This document shows, in pieces, positions 1 through 9,184 of a DNA stretch of 64,000 nt (within the stretch, counting starts at the first letter, position 1; the number at the start of each line of letters is the position of its first letter). The translations under genes were made by a program, and so were the position numbers. The notes below the pieces were generated by a model that was not told the origin of the DNA, did no database searches, and worked only from the letters and a program-made list of their open reading frames with translations. The stretch is from the NCBI RefSeq assembly GCF_029893105.1, contig NZ_JARXWG010000003.1:124001-188000 (forward strand), in the 5' to 3' direction. Source of the DNA: Parabacteroides sp. PF5-9 (GTDB taxonomy: Bacteria > Bacteroidota > Bacteroidia > Bacteroidales > Tannerellaceae).

Positions 1-1377
1 AATCCGGAGGATAAAACGTCTGTTTATTTTGATGATTTTCTCCGTTTAGGCGACAATGCAGTGGTCGAAGCAACGGTCAAAGTGCGTATGAAAGAGGCCT
101 CGCCTGAAGATATCGCCACTATTATTTATACATCCGGAACGACCGGACAATCGAAAGGGGTGGTGCTTCATCATTCAAACTTCCTGGAAACGATGCGTAT
201 CCATGATATTCGTCTGCCGATTATTACCGACAAAGAAACCTCTATGTGTTTCCTTCCGTTGACGCATATTTTTGAGAAGGCATGGACCTATCTTTGTCTG
301 CATAAAGGAGCAACGGTTGCGATCAATCGGGATCCCAAAATGATTCAGCAAACACTTGTGGAGATACAACCCTCTATGATGTGTAACGTTCCCCGTTTCT
401 GGGAAAAAGTCTATGCCGGTGTACAGGAAAAGATCGAATCGTTTCCCGGCTTACTGCGAAAAATGGCTCATGATGCCGTAAAAACCGGATATAGTTACAA
501 TCTGGAGTATAAAAACAAAGGGAAAAAAGCACCTTTAGGATTAAAATTAAAATTTCATTTTTACGACAATACAATCTTCCTTGCGTTGAAAAACAGACTT
601 GGAATAAAGAATGGCCGGTTATTCCCTACAGCAGGTGCTCCGCTTTCGGATAAAGTCAATACCTTCTTACAATCGGTAAACATCCCTATTGTTTATGGTT
701 ATGGACTAAGTGAAACGACTGCTACCGTCTCTTTCTGTCCGATGAAAGGGTTTATTATTGGTTCTATTGGAGAAGTCATGCCGGATGTACAGGTACGGAT
801 AGATGAAACAAACAATGAAATCCTGGTTAAAGGTAAAACGATTACCTCGGGCTACTATAACAAACCGGAAGAAAATGAGAAGGCATTTACCGAAGACGGC
901 TTCTTCCGGACTGGTGATGCCGGACGATTGGAAGGGAATGTCTTATATTTTACCGAACGGATAAAAGATCTGTATAAAACATCTAATGGAAAGTACATCG
1001 CTCCTCAGGTCATTGAAATGTTGGTGGGGAACGATAAATATATCGAACAGGTTGCTGTTATCGGTGATCAGCAAAAATTCGTCGGTGCACTGATTTATCC
1101 CAATCTACCGCTACTGGAAGAGTATGCACAACAGAAAGGTCTTTCTTATACGAATCACGAAGAACTGATTCAGAAACCTGAAATTATCCGTTTGATTGAA
1201 TCGCGGCTGGAAGAGCAACAGGTCGATCTGGCCTCGTATGAAAAGATCAAACGTTTTATCCTGCTTGCACAACCTTTTACCATGGAAGGGGGCGAGTTGA
1301 CGGATACGCTGAAGTTGCGCCGACCTAAAATTCTTGAAAAATATGCGCAACAAATAGGTGAAATATATAAGGAATAA
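1..1377 (+). CDS. AMP-dependent synthetase, long-chain acyl-CoA ligase (5' truncated by window edge)
   Basis: The reading frame is open from base 1, so the true start lies upstream; 458 residues are visible, against roughly 600 for the family. Enzymes of this ANL superfamily activate a fatty acid with ATP to an acyl-AMP and then transfer it to CoA. Visible motifs are the phosphate-binding loop IIYTSGTTGQSKGVVL near the visible N-terminus, the GYGLSETTA adenine-binding motif, the FFRTGDAG motif whose Asp binds ribose, and the C-terminal catalytic segment KDLYKTSNGKYI. The layout matches the FadD/FAA1-like long-chain group. No signal peptide can be judged because the N-terminus is missing. An 88-bp gap containing a promoter element separates it from prfB. 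Substrate chain length cannot be read from the sequence. Confidence 0.9.
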   Translation, partial: NPEDKTSVYFDDFLRLGDNAVVEATVKVRMKEASPEDIATIIYTSGTTGQSKGVVLHHSNFLETMRIHDIRLPIITDKETSMCFLPLTHIFEKAWTYLCLHKGATVAINRDPKMIQQTLVEIQPSMMCNVPRFWEKVYAGVQEKIESFPGLLRKMAHDAVKTGYSYNLEYKNKGKKAPLGLKLKFHFYDNTIFLALKNRLGIKNGRLFPTAGAPLSDKVNTFLQSVNIPIVYGYGLSETTATVSFCPMKGFIIGSIGEVMPDVQVRIDETNNEILVKGKTITSGYYNKPEENEKAFTEDGFFRTGDAGRLEGNVLYFTERIKDLYKTSNGKYIAPQVIEMLVGNDKYIEQVAVIGDQQKFVGALIYPNLPLLEEYAQQKGLSYTNHEELIQKPEIIRLIESRLEEQQVDLASYEKIKRFILLAQPFTMEGGELTDTLKLRRPKILEKYAQQIGEIYKE

Positions 1378-1432
1378 AGCGTACCATCCGATGTTCCTGA
1401 TTATTGGCAAAATTAAATTGCTAATTAATTCA

Positions 1433-1440
1433 TATCTTTG
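1433..1440 (+). promoter_or_regulatory. Bacteroidetes-type -7 element for prfB
   Basis: TATCTTTG matches the TAnnTTTG -7 consensus of the Bacteroidetes primary sigma factor. It lies 26 bp before the prfB ATG. No good TTTG -33 element is seen at the usual spacing, so the call rests on the -7 box and its position. Confidence 0.55.
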
Positions 1441-1465
1441 TGCCCGAATAAAAAACAGAACAATT

Positions 1466-2591
1466 ATGATTACATCAGACCAACTACATAATGTGTTGGA
1501 GCGCGAGCAGGCGCTGAGGGGGTACCTTTGACATCGATGGAAAGACCATCCAGTTAGAGGAGGAAGAACTCCGCACACAAGATCCTGTCTTTTGGGAAGA
1601 CGCCAAACGAGCTGAAGCTCAGATGAAGGTCGTCAAAGAACTCAAAAAATGGATTGAGTTATATAATGAACTCAAAGCCGCCACCGAAGAACTCGAATTA
1701 GCCTACGAATACGTCAAAGAGGGAATCACTTCCGAAGAGGAGGTAGATACGATCTATATCAAAGCGTTAGCCCTTGTCGAAAATCTCGAATCACGGAATA
1801 TGCTTCGTCAGGAAGCCGACCAGTTAGGGTGTATTCTGAAGATCAATTCCGGAGCCGGCGGAACGGAAAGTCAAGATTGGGCTTCCATGCTTATGCGTAT
1901 GTACATCCGTTGGGGAGAATCGAATAACTATAAGGTAAATATCAGTAACCTGCAGGAAGGGGATGAAGCGGGGATCAAATCGGTGACCATGCAGATCGAA
2001 GGCGATTATGCCTACGGTTATCTGAAAGGCGAAAACGGTGTACATCGGCTGGTGCGTGTTTCACCCTACAATGCCCAAGGCAAGCGTATGACATCGTTTG
2101 CTTCTGTCTTTGTCACCCCATTGGTCGACGATTCGATTGAGATTGAGATCAATCCGGCTGATTATACCTGGGATACGTTCCGTTCGGGAGGAGCCGGTGG
2201 ACAAAATGTCAACAAGGTTGAAACCGGGGTACGTCTCCGATACAATTATAAAGATCCCGATACCGGTGAAACCCGGGAGATCCTGATTGAAAACACAGAA
2301 AGTCGTTCTCAGTTGGGTAATCGCGAAAACGCCATGCGTTTACTTCGTTCGATGTTATACGACATTGCGCTCCAGAAAAAAATGGCTGAACAACAGAAAA
2401 TAGAGGCCGGTAAAAAGAAGATTGAATGGGGATCACAAATTCGCAGTTATGTCTTTGATGATCGTCGTGTCAAAGATCACCGTACCAATTTCCAGACATC
2501 AGATGTCAATGGTGTTATGGACGGAAAAATCGATGGTTTCATCAAAGCCTATCTTATGGAGTTCGCAGCAGAAGAAGCTGCTGAAAAGTAA
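1466..2591 (+). CDS. prfB: Peptide chain release factor 2 with programmed +1 frameshift
   Basis: RF2 recognises UGA and UAA and triggers peptide release. Translation starts at ATG 1466 (MITSDQLHNVLEREQALRGYL), meets an in-frame TGA at 1529-1531, and resumes in the +1 frame at GAC 1530, giving 374 residues, close to the usual 365. The second frame carries the GGQ catalytic loop (SGGAGGQNVNKVETG). The stop-codon recognition tripeptide reads SPY (VRVSPYNAQGKR), where the textbook motif is SPF. A long perfect hairpin follows the gene. An annotation starting at 1623 would lose the N-terminal domain; the frameshift is regulatory and not a mutation. Confidence 0.97.
1517..1532 (+). other. RF2 programmed +1 frameshift site
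   Basis: The site has an internal Shine-Dalgarno-like AGGGGG (1517-1522), three bases, then CTT TGA C (1526-1532). This is the same layout as in E. coli prfB. When RF2 is scarce, slow decoding of UGA lets the ribosome slip from CUU to UUU and continue, which makes the gene autoregulatory. It is notable that the SD-like stimulator is kept in a phylum that rarely uses Shine-Dalgarno initiation. Confidence 0.95.
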
Positions 2592-2603
2592 CTATCGACA
2601 CAC

Positions 2604-2649
2604 CATATACAAAAAAAACGGTTTAAACAAACCGTTTTTTTTGTATATG
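2604..2649. terminator. Bidirectional terminator between prfB and the FAD oxidoreductase gene
   Basis: A perfect 21-bp inverted repeat (2604-2624 with 2629-2649) closes a 4-base loop. Each arm contains eight A or T, so either strand gives a GC-containing stem followed by a U run. It lies between the convergent ends of prfB and the minus-strand gene. Confidence 0.9.
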
Positions 2650-2660
2650 AACTTTTCTGT

Positions 2661-5600
2661 TTATAATCCCAATACCTCCTCCGCATATCGGGCATAATGT
2701 CCCTGCAAAGAATTTGCATAACGCTTCAATATCATTTCACCCATTCCATCTTTATCCCCACACAGATAAAGGGCACGAGCCAGATGAAGTTCTTTCAATG
2801 CTCTGTTTCGGATCGTTACGTCTATCTCATCGGGAACGACCTGGTTGCGGGCTGTTACATATGAGTCAATATCGTAAAAACGAACTCCCGGGGCAGTCAG
2901 CATTTCCGACAGGATCGGTATAGCCTCCTGGCTATTGACAGACTCAAAAGCTTTGGTGATCGCCCTGAAATGCGAAAAATAATCTTCAGGATTCAACAAC
3001 TTCGCTTTCTCCAGGATGACCGGCAACGATTTTTTATCGGCAGCATTACCCAAAGCGATTAACAAAGCATCCAGGCGACTCATACTCATCCCGAACTGAT
3101 GCATACCGGTATAATGCCACCCTTTATCCCAAGCGGTATATTGACGTATCTTTTCTTCCAATACATTGCAGTATGTCGCATCTCCTAAAATGCAAAGAAT
3201 ACTGGCATAGATTACCCGGCTATCAGAAGTTGTCGTCTTCTTAATCTGCTCATGTAACAGTTTCAGACAGCGCTCCTTATCCGTTAGCAAAATCTCCAGT
3301 CCTTTGTAATTCTCCACTACAGACTCCGCTGCCTGACGCATCTCCTGATGACTATACCCTTTAAACGCCTTGTCTTTTAACACACGTTCGGGTAGATTAC
3401 CGATACGCACAAGATGTTGTTGGATTTTCTTGATGTCCACTTTACGTAACGGTTTCCCCTCTTTAACACTCACTGCCGAGAGGTAGCCCACAGCATATCC
3501 CTGATTTTGTAGGCAAGGCTGCATACGGATCACCGGCATGGCATCCCGGTGTGCACTGGCTCCTAATCCGGTTGTCAGAATTCCTTCCAATCCTTTGGGT
3601 AATAATGCCCTTAGCGGCACATCCGCATCATAGACCGTATGTCGCTCCATAGGCGGACTGAGGATAAAAAACGGATCAACAATCATTCCGTGTGTATCAA
3701 ACGAACTTTTATGATAAGAGATCGTATCAGGGTATCGCCTGTGGTTCAATACGTCATATACCGAAACAATATGTTCACCGATGACCCTCCGCCGTTCGCG
3801 CGTTTGTGGCATCTTTACGATATCATAATGTCCTTTGAACTTCACTTTGGATTGAACATACACCCGCGAAACATCCAATATATCAGTATCATCGGTAAAC
3901 AACCAATCATTGTTCACATAAAAATCTTCCGGATCTCGTTTCCCCATTCCGGCTCCTTGAACCGCTAAGGTCTTTTTACCGGTATACTCATAAGAGGCGC
4001 CTGCCGCGATAGCGATATCGGCACTGCCGGAACTATCTATCAGTACTTTCGATAGAATCACTCCCCGTCCGAAAGGAGTAGAGACGACCACCCCTTTTAC
4101 CTGTTGATCCTCCACCAAGGCTCCACATCCTAATACGCCGAACCAGAGTTCACCTTTTGCTTTTAATAATTCACGGCGAAGCCACTCCATTTTCCAATCG
4201 ACAGGCGCTTCCTCCGTCCATTTTTTCAGTTGGCGGGAATGGTTTTTCGGAGCCATCTCTTTGACTCCCTGATCAATCGTTGAAGAGTAACCTTCACGAA
4301 AACCGTCCCAATAACGACCGATCAATCCGGCCGTGCCCAAACCACCTAATGCGTGCAGATACTCCAGTACAAGCGTTTTGGCTCCCTGTCGCGCCGAAGA
4401 GATTCCCGCCGAAGCACCGGCAGTACCACCTCCCAGTACCACCACATCGTATGTGCCCCACACCGGCAGTGAGCCGGAGGGAATATGTACATACCCTTTT
4501 TGCTGTAAGACGCGTAATGGTTTTAATACTTCGCCCACCCGCCCATAATTAGAGGCTTTCCGATTGGGGGAATACACCTCCGCAACGGAAGGGAGTGTCA
4601 ACGGTTTGATTTTCTCAGCGATTTGTTCTCCCAATAGTTCCCCCAGGAAAAGAGCCGGAACAGGACGCATCACCTGTGAAGCCACAGTCCGTGGAATATC
4701 CGCACAAGGTCCTAATACCCATAAACCATTCATCCCTTTGGGTTGAAATGCGGTTATGGGCAAATTCCGTATATCAGTATCTGCATGCAGATACTGCTCT
4801 TGGGCAACCACCTGTTGCGAAGGCGTATACCACAACAGATCAGCACTATCTACCTGATCGGGATCCCACGTCTCGCTGCGAATGATCTGTTCGGCTTCCA
4901 TCAATGCGGCATAACTATTCCCATCAAACGGCAAGCGGCAGGTGTATCTGGTAACCGGATAAGACTTCTCTTTAAATACGAAAGGTTTATCCAATACATT
5001 TGCTTTCAGTATATGTGTACCGGTTTTGGGTGTATTCCCTACTACGGTGAAATCGAACTCCTGCTCAGTGGTCGTTGCCGCTCTGAACGGAACTTCAAAT
5101 AAAGCGGCCACCGAAGCGGTATGAGTTGCGTCGATAACTGCTTTGCATCGTATCGTCTGTCGGCCCGAGCGGCTCACAAACACTACGCCACCCACATGAC
5201 GTGATGCGTCGGTGATTGCATTTGTCGCATAACAACTGTAGAGGAAATCAACTCCATGGTCGATTAATTCGTTTTCCAGGACCGTCTTGACATGTAAAGG
5301 GGTCGGATAGGTTTTCCCCAGGAAAATTTTTCTGGACAAAGCAGTGTCCAACGACTCTTCTTCTTTCCGGTCGATCAAGAATGACCCACAGATATCATCC
5401 CCCAGATAAGGCATAGCGGCAATCAAAAAAACGTTACATCCGCTTTTTGCTGCTGCAACGGCTGCTGCTACAGCCCTGGAACTTCCACCAACCACAACGA
5501 GATCCGTTTCGGCAATCACCGGAATCTCCCGTTTACTCTCCATCGCATACCCTTCATCCGGCAGTAACGGCTCAACAGTAGTCCGGGCGGCAGATAATTT

Positions 5601-5663
5601 CCCGAACGAAGCCAAAGCGCTTCCTGCTGCCGTGGCTTGAATAAAATCTCTTCTCGTGATCAT
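2661..5663 (-). CDS. Tat-exported double FAD-dependent oxidoreductase with HEAT-like C-terminus
   Basis: The start is set at 5663 (MITRRDFIQATAAGSALA) because this ATG overlaps the esterase stop as ATGA and begins a twin-arginine signal (RRDFI then a hydrophobic stretch). The product has 1000 residues. Two FAD/NAD-binding Rossmann motifs are visible: a divergent one near residues 55-82 (DLVVVGGSSRAVAAA) and a canonical one near 405-433 (DVVVLGGGTAGASAG), as in the FAD_oxidored family. Residues about 790-1000 are helical and look like HEAT repeats. It ends a three-gene cluster with a GH43 glycosidase and a secreted esterase, so oxidation of a glycan-derived substrate outside the cytoplasm is a reasonable guess. 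The actual substrate is unknown. Confidence 0.88.
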   Translation of the reverse strand: MITRRDFIQATAAGSALASFGKLSAARTTVEPLLPDEGYAMESKREIPVIAETDLVVVGGSSRAVAAAVAAAKSGCNVFLIAAMPYLGDDICGSFLIDRKEEESLDTALSRKIFLGKTYPTPLHVKTVLENELIDHGVDFLYSCYATNAITDASRHVGGVVFVSRSGRQTIRCKAVIDATHTASVAALFEVPFRAATTTEQEFDFTVVGNTPKTGTHILKANVLDKPFVFKEKSYPVTRYTCRLPFDGNSYAALMEAEQIIRSETWDPDQVDSADLLWYTPSQQVVAQEQYLHADTDIRNLPITAFQPKGMNGLWVLGPCADIPRTVASQVMRPVPALFLGELLGEQIAEKIKPLTLPSVAEVYSPNRKASNYGRVGEVLKPLRVLQQKGYVHIPSGSLPVWGTYDVVVLGGGTAGASAGISSARQGAKTLVLEYLHALGGLGTAGLIGRYWDGFREGYSSTIDQGVKEMAPKNHSRQLKKWTEEAPVDWKMEWLRRELLKAKGELWFGVLGCGALVEDQQVKGVVVSTPFGRGVILSKVLIDSSGSADIAIAAGASYEYTGKKTLAVQGAGMGKRDPEDFYVNNDWLFTDDTDILDVSRVYVQSKVKFKGHYDIVKMPQTRERRRVIGEHIVSVYDVLNHRRYPDTISYHKSSFDTHGMIVDPFFILSPPMERHTVYDADVPLRALLPKGLEGILTTGLGASAHRDAMPVIRMQPCLQNQGYAVGYLSAVSVKEGKPLRKVDIKKIQQHLVRIGNLPERVLKDKAFKGYSHQEMRQAAESVVENYKGLEILLTDKERCLKLLHEQIKKTTTSDSRVIYASILCILGDATYCNVLEEKIRQYTAWDKGWHYTGMHQFGMSMSRLDALLIALGNAADKKSLPVILEKAKLLNPEDYFSHFRAITKAFESVNSQEAIPILSEMLTAPGVRFYDIDSYVTARNQVVPDEIDVTIRNRALKELHLARALYLCGDKDGMGEMILKRYANSLQGHYARYAEEVLGL

Positions 5664-6442
5664 GGCTGTTGAAAGAACCAACTGATATAATCCGGTTCGG
5701 CAAACGCATTTGTCCAACTCCCGTGGTTCACTCCGGGGTACTCTTTATAACGCACATTTGCACCCGCTTTCTTTAGTGCCTGGTAGGCCTCCTGTGAATA
5801 TTTGACATCAACCACGTTATCTTCTGCTCCATGATAAATGCGGATCGCTGTTTTTCCTTTGTATCGACCGATACGATCGACGTTCACCGCCCCACAAATC
5901 GGACTTGCCGTAGCAAAAAAGTTTGGATACCGGCACAACAGGTCAAACGTCCCCATTCCACCCATAGAAAGTCCGGTTACATGTATCTGTTGTGTATCCA
6001 CTTTTCCTTTGGAAATAAAACTGTCTAACAACTCTTTGACAGCAGCCAGCGGTTTGGTTATCGCCGGATTCACCGGATAATAACGTGCCTGTCCGTCCGA
6101 CGGACGACGATAGTCTACCCAGAACTCCTCCGCCGGACATTGCGGAGCAATGATGATCATCGGGTATTTCGAGCGATTGATATGTGAGGCCAACATATCC
6201 CCGCCATGAACCAGTTGAGCCTCATTGTCGGAGCCTCGCTCTCCGGCTCCATGCAGAAACAACAATACCGGATATTTTTTGCCCGGATCATAGTTTTCCG
6301 GATATAATACGCGATAGTTTAATTTATACCCGTTAGCGGTTGTAAACTGTTTTTTCAGGAAACTTGTTTTGTCGCCGGCAAATGCTTGTGCCGACACCAA
6401 AAGGCATACACAGAGTAATAACAGATGTCTAATTGCTTTCAT
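5660..6442 (-). CDS. Secreted alpha/beta hydrolase (esterase / PHB-depolymerase-like)
   Basis: This 260-residue protein has an N-terminal signal peptide (MKAIRHLLLLCVCLLVSAQAFA). It shows the alpha/beta hydrolase features: an oxyanion motif LHGAGERGSDNE, nucleophile elbow GLSMGG (Ser about 159), a probable acid Asp about 208 in HGAEDNVV and His about 240 in VNHGSW. Proteins of this layout include feruloyl and acetyl esterases and predicted phospholipases in polysaccharide-degrading loci. It lies 12 bp after the GH43 gene and overlaps the FAD oxidoreductase start by 4 bp (ATGA), so the three are probably co-translated. De-esterification of plant glycan is an inference from the neighbours. Confidence 0.88.
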   Translation of the reverse strand: MKAIRHLLLLCVCLLVSAQAFAGDKTSFLKKQFTTANGYKLNYRVLYPENYDPGKKYPVLLFLHGAGERGSDNEAQLVHGGDMLASHINRSKYPMIIIAPQCPAEEFWVDYRRPSDGQARYYPVNPAITKPLAAVKELLDSFISKGKVDTQQIHVTGLSMGGMGTFDLLCRYPNFFATASPICGAVNVDRIGRYKGKTAIRIYHGAEDNVVDVKYSQEAYQALKKAGANVRYKEYPGVNHGSWTNAFAEPDYISWFFQQP

Positions 6443-6454
6443 GATCGTATTGAT

Positions 6455-8191
6455 TTAAGGTATTTCTATAATACGGGTTAATTCAGAGACCCCATTTTCA
6501 TTGAATGCTTCAACGGCAAAATAATAACGCTGATCGGTGGTTAATGATTTTAAGAGTAGTTCGTTCTTATCATAGACTAACCATGAACTGTATAATTTAT
6601 CCGGTGCGATCCCCCAACGGATATTATAACCCTGGCAATCTTTTCCACTATCCCATGTGATCAGCGCATCCCGGCGATCATCCTGACGCTTGACCTGAAA
6701 GTTCTTCACCCCCGAAGGTTTCTTGCCAGCTCCTTTGCCAAAGACACGAAGGTCGGATATCGCCAGATTCGGTGTCGGGATTTCACTGTTTTTGTAACGG
6801 ATATAGCGCACATATGTAGGGGTGTCCAGTTGTACGTAATCATTCGGTACATCCTTGTAATTCTCACGCCGGTCGACCAATACCTGCCACTCTTTTCCAT
6901 TCAACGAACCTTCTATGGCGTACCGATGGCGTAAGCCCGGTATACGTCCATACATATTCGATTGATAATCGTGATAATTGACCTGAACGGCATATACTGT
7001 TGCCGGACTCTCCAAATCTATCTCCATCCATTCTGTTGAACCGTTGGTTTTTGCCATCCAAAAAGATTTACAGGCCTCATCAGTGGCAAGTTCCGGTTCG
7101 AATCCTTCCATAAAAGAAGAGGCTTTGACCGGTTTGCGATAAGAAAGAAGCATCCAACCTGTAAATTCACCCTGCATACCCGGAGTAGCCGGCGCATAAT
7201 GCGGATAATCGCCGAAACGGGTATTGCAATACATCAACCCATCGTTGTCAAAAAATGTTGGATACATACAAAGGCGTCTCTCCCAATTGACCGTTGCCGA
7301 AAGCGACATGGAGCCAAAATGCCAGTAATTACCTCCCGGTCCAATCACCGTGCTGCCGTGTCCGGCACCGTTCATGAAACCACCGGGTTTATAACTGACC
7401 GGGTTGTTGGGGGCATACGTATATGGCCCTAATGGATGGTTGGCAGTATATACCCCATCGCCATAGACATTAAATTCTGTTCCGGGAGCAGCATATTGCA
7501 TGTAATAGGTACCGTTGTATTTGGTCAACCAGGCTCCTTCCATATAGCCGCCCAAAACCGTATCGCCATGATTTTCCCCAAAGCGTTCCCATCCATGTTT
7601 TTCCATATCCAATCCAAACAACTCAACCGTTTCGCCTTCGATCAGAAAACGATCTTCCCGGTTCAACTTTTTACCTCTGATGGGGTAAACATTAGAAGAT
7701 CCCCAGAACATATACGCCTGTCCGTCGTCATCGATAAACAAATCCGGATCTTGCAAGTTATGGAGGATCGCCGGAGTAGCTTCCCAATGCCCACTTTTAG
7801 GGTCATCCGTATACAGTACGCTCATGGCTCCGGATGGATCACCGGCGACATACAGTAACGAATCTTTATAGTTATGTGCTGCCGGCGCATTGCAACCCTG
7901 CGGATACCAGTTGCGACCGGGAGTAATAAAATTCCAGTTCAATAGGTCGGTCGAATGCCAATACCCATGTGAACGGGTCACGAACATATAATATTCACCC
8001 CTGAACTCAACAACTGCCGGATCGGCTCCCGAGCGATAAGAGAGATTCTGGTTCGAATTGTAAATCATATACGTGTAATCCAGATTCAATGGATTACAGT
8101 ACGTGTTAGCCTGCATCGACTGGCCGTGCAGATTCATTGGATTACCAATCACTGCAGCGATTGATAATAAAGTTATAAGTATATTTTTCAT
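6455..8191 (-). CDS. Glycoside hydrolase family 43 with F5/8-type C (CBM32-like) and fibronectin III-like domains
   Basis: This 578-residue secreted protein starts with a signal peptide (MKNILITLLSIAAVIGNPMNLHGQS). The five-bladed GH43 propeller spans about residues 30-340. The expected catalytic positions are visible: general base Asp57 (SGADPAVVE), pKa-tuning Asp about 148 (LQDPDLFIDDDG) and general acid Glu about 218 (GGYMEGAW). A discoidin-like carbohydrate-binding domain follows (about 345-480), then a fibronectin III-like module to the C-terminus. Family members act on arabinose- or xylose-containing glycans, or beta-galactosides; the exact linkage cannot be read here. It is first in the three-gene cluster. 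No SusCD pair is adjacent, so this is not a full polysaccharide utilisation locus within view. Confidence 0.9.
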   Translation of the reverse strand: MKNILITLLSIAAVIGNPMNLHGQSMQANTYCNPLNLDYTYMIYNSNQNLSYRSGADPAVVEFRGEYYMFVTRSHGYWHSTDLLNWNFITPGRNWYPQGCNAPAAHNYKDSLLYVAGDPSGAMSVLYTDDPKSGHWEATPAILHNLQDPDLFIDDDGQAYMFWGSSNVYPIRGKKLNREDRFLIEGETVELFGLDMEKHGWERFGENHGDTVLGGYMEGAWLTKYNGTYYMQYAAPGTEFNVYGDGVYTANHPLGPYTYAPNNPVSYKPGGFMNGAGHGSTVIGPGGNYWHFGSMSLSATVNWERRLCMYPTFFDNDGLMYCNTRFGDYPHYAPATPGMQGEFTGWMLLSYRKPVKASSFMEGFEPELATDEACKSFWMAKTNGSTEWMEIDLESPATVYAVQVNYHDYQSNMYGRIPGLRHRYAIEGSLNGKEWQVLVDRRENYKDVPNDYVQLDTPTYVRYIRYKNSEIPTPNLAISDLRVFGKGAGKKPSGVKNFQVKRQDDRRDALITWDSGKDCQGYNIRWGIAPDKLYSSWLVYDKNELLLKSLTTDQRYYFAVEAFNENGVSELTRIIEIP

Positions 8192-8461
8192 GCATCAAAT
8201 ATAAAAAGAAATATGGATTTACAGGACGCTTTTATGATATGAACCCGTTGTTTTTTTAAGAGACGCCCAGGTCGGTTTATTGTTTGACGAAATTCTAAGA
8301 GTAAAGCATTCTTTATATTTCAAATAAACCGATAGGGATATTCGGTTTTTGTTTTGAATAGGGTAAGATTGGAAGATGGGAACAGTTTGTGTGATCTTTA
8401 GATTGGGTAATGTTTGAAGATTTTCCGAAAACCAAATCCCGCAGGGATTTAATGTGAATAA

Positions 8462-8628
8462 CCCCGGGTGAAGAGGAGCGTAGCGGATCGACCCGGGGTA
8501 TATAATGAGTGTAACAAACGAACGCCGAAGGTGTTCAATCATCTGCGGTTCAACACCTATCGGCGTTGATTGGAGAGTAGTTTCTATTCACCCCCGGGTC
8601 GATCCGCTACGCTCCTCTTCACCCGGGG
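8462..8628. repeat. Nested palindrome with perfect 37-bp arms
   Basis: The 37 bases at 8462-8498 are the exact reverse complement of 8592-8628. Each arm is itself near-palindromic at its ends (CCCCGGGT and ACCCGGGG). The 93-bp centre contains another inverted pair, AACGCCGAAGGTGTT and AACACCTATCGGCGTT. The region lies between the start of the GH43 gene and the end of the PepSY-like gene. Small ORFs read here are by-products of the palindromes. Bases 8192-8461 hold only the GH43 leader, a weak inverted repeat near 8272-8331 and no gene. Confidence 0.9.
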
Positions 8629-8676
8629 TTATGCACATTTAACGCCTGTGGCGTTCGTCTTCACTATCTTTACATA

Positions 8677-9003
8677 TTCTTCCATTCGAAGCTTATTTTT
8701 ACAACTTACATGAACTGGTATACTCTTTGTCTTTTCGCAGGAAAATCCCGTTAGGGATTCATGTGCGTAACCGCGGGTGTAGCGAAGCAAACCCGTGGTT
8801 GTTGAAAATACTCCATACGAATCAACGCCAAAGGTGTTGAATAAATCATATAGATTCAATATTGAATGATTCAACACCTTCGGCGTTGTACTGATTAGAT
8901 CCGATCTGTATCCCCCTGTGGCTCATTCTATTTCGCTCACAGGGGGTTACGTATATGAATTCCTGCGGAATTTTGCCTGAATCCTATCTTCACATATTCT
9001 TCA
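8677..9003. repeat. Composite multi-hairpin intergenic repeat, copy A
   Basis: This 327-bp block has a second copy at 53806-54131 with high identity (estimated by eye in the high 80s per cent). It is a chain of hairpins: AATCCCGTTAGGGATT; ACCGCGGGT with ACCCGTGGT; the AACGCC..GGTGTTGAA pair with TTCAACACCTTCGGCGTTG; CCCCCTGTG..CACAGGGGG around a TATTTCGCT loop; and AATTCCTGCGGAATT. Both ends carry TATTCTTC-like motifs next to GAAG. No credible ORF is present. The layout resembles REP/BIME-type elements. Confidence 0.88.
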
Positions 9004-9063
9004 AATCGAAGCCTGTTTTTATACCCCGCGTTATTTCATAATCGAAAACACTAAGAGATATAC

Positions 9064-9097
9064 AAAAAAACCAGGCCCCTCCTCGCGGAGCGGCCTG
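9064..9097 (-). terminator. Rho-independent terminator of the PepSY-like lipoprotein gene
   Basis: Read on the minus strand, CAGGCCGCTCC pairs with GGAGGGGCCTG (one mismatch) around a GCGA tetraloop, followed by seven T. It lies about 90 bp past the stop codon at 9185. Confidence 0.85.
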
Positions 9098-9184
9098 ATC
9101 ATCACTTTTCAATAAGATTTACATCTTAAAACAACACTTCTTCTTTTTGTTTATATATAGAAGACAAGGGTATTCAATTTTTTT

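Noticed and set aside
1529-1531. In-frame TGA in prfB as a nonsense mutation
   Set aside because: It is the conserved programmed frameshift site with the SD-like AGGGGG and CTT TGA C.
1111-1578. 155-residue minus-strand ORF
   Set aside because: It is antisense to the acyl-CoA ligase 3' end and the prfB start, with no signal, promoter or family.
2661-8191. Complete polysaccharide utilisation locus
   Set aside because: No SusC/SusD pair or sensor is present; only three enzymes are seen.
8219-8877. Minus-strand ORFs 8219-8542 and 8629-8877 as small proteins
   Set aside because: They read through the hairpin repeats; their residues are set by palindromes and no family or promoter supports them.
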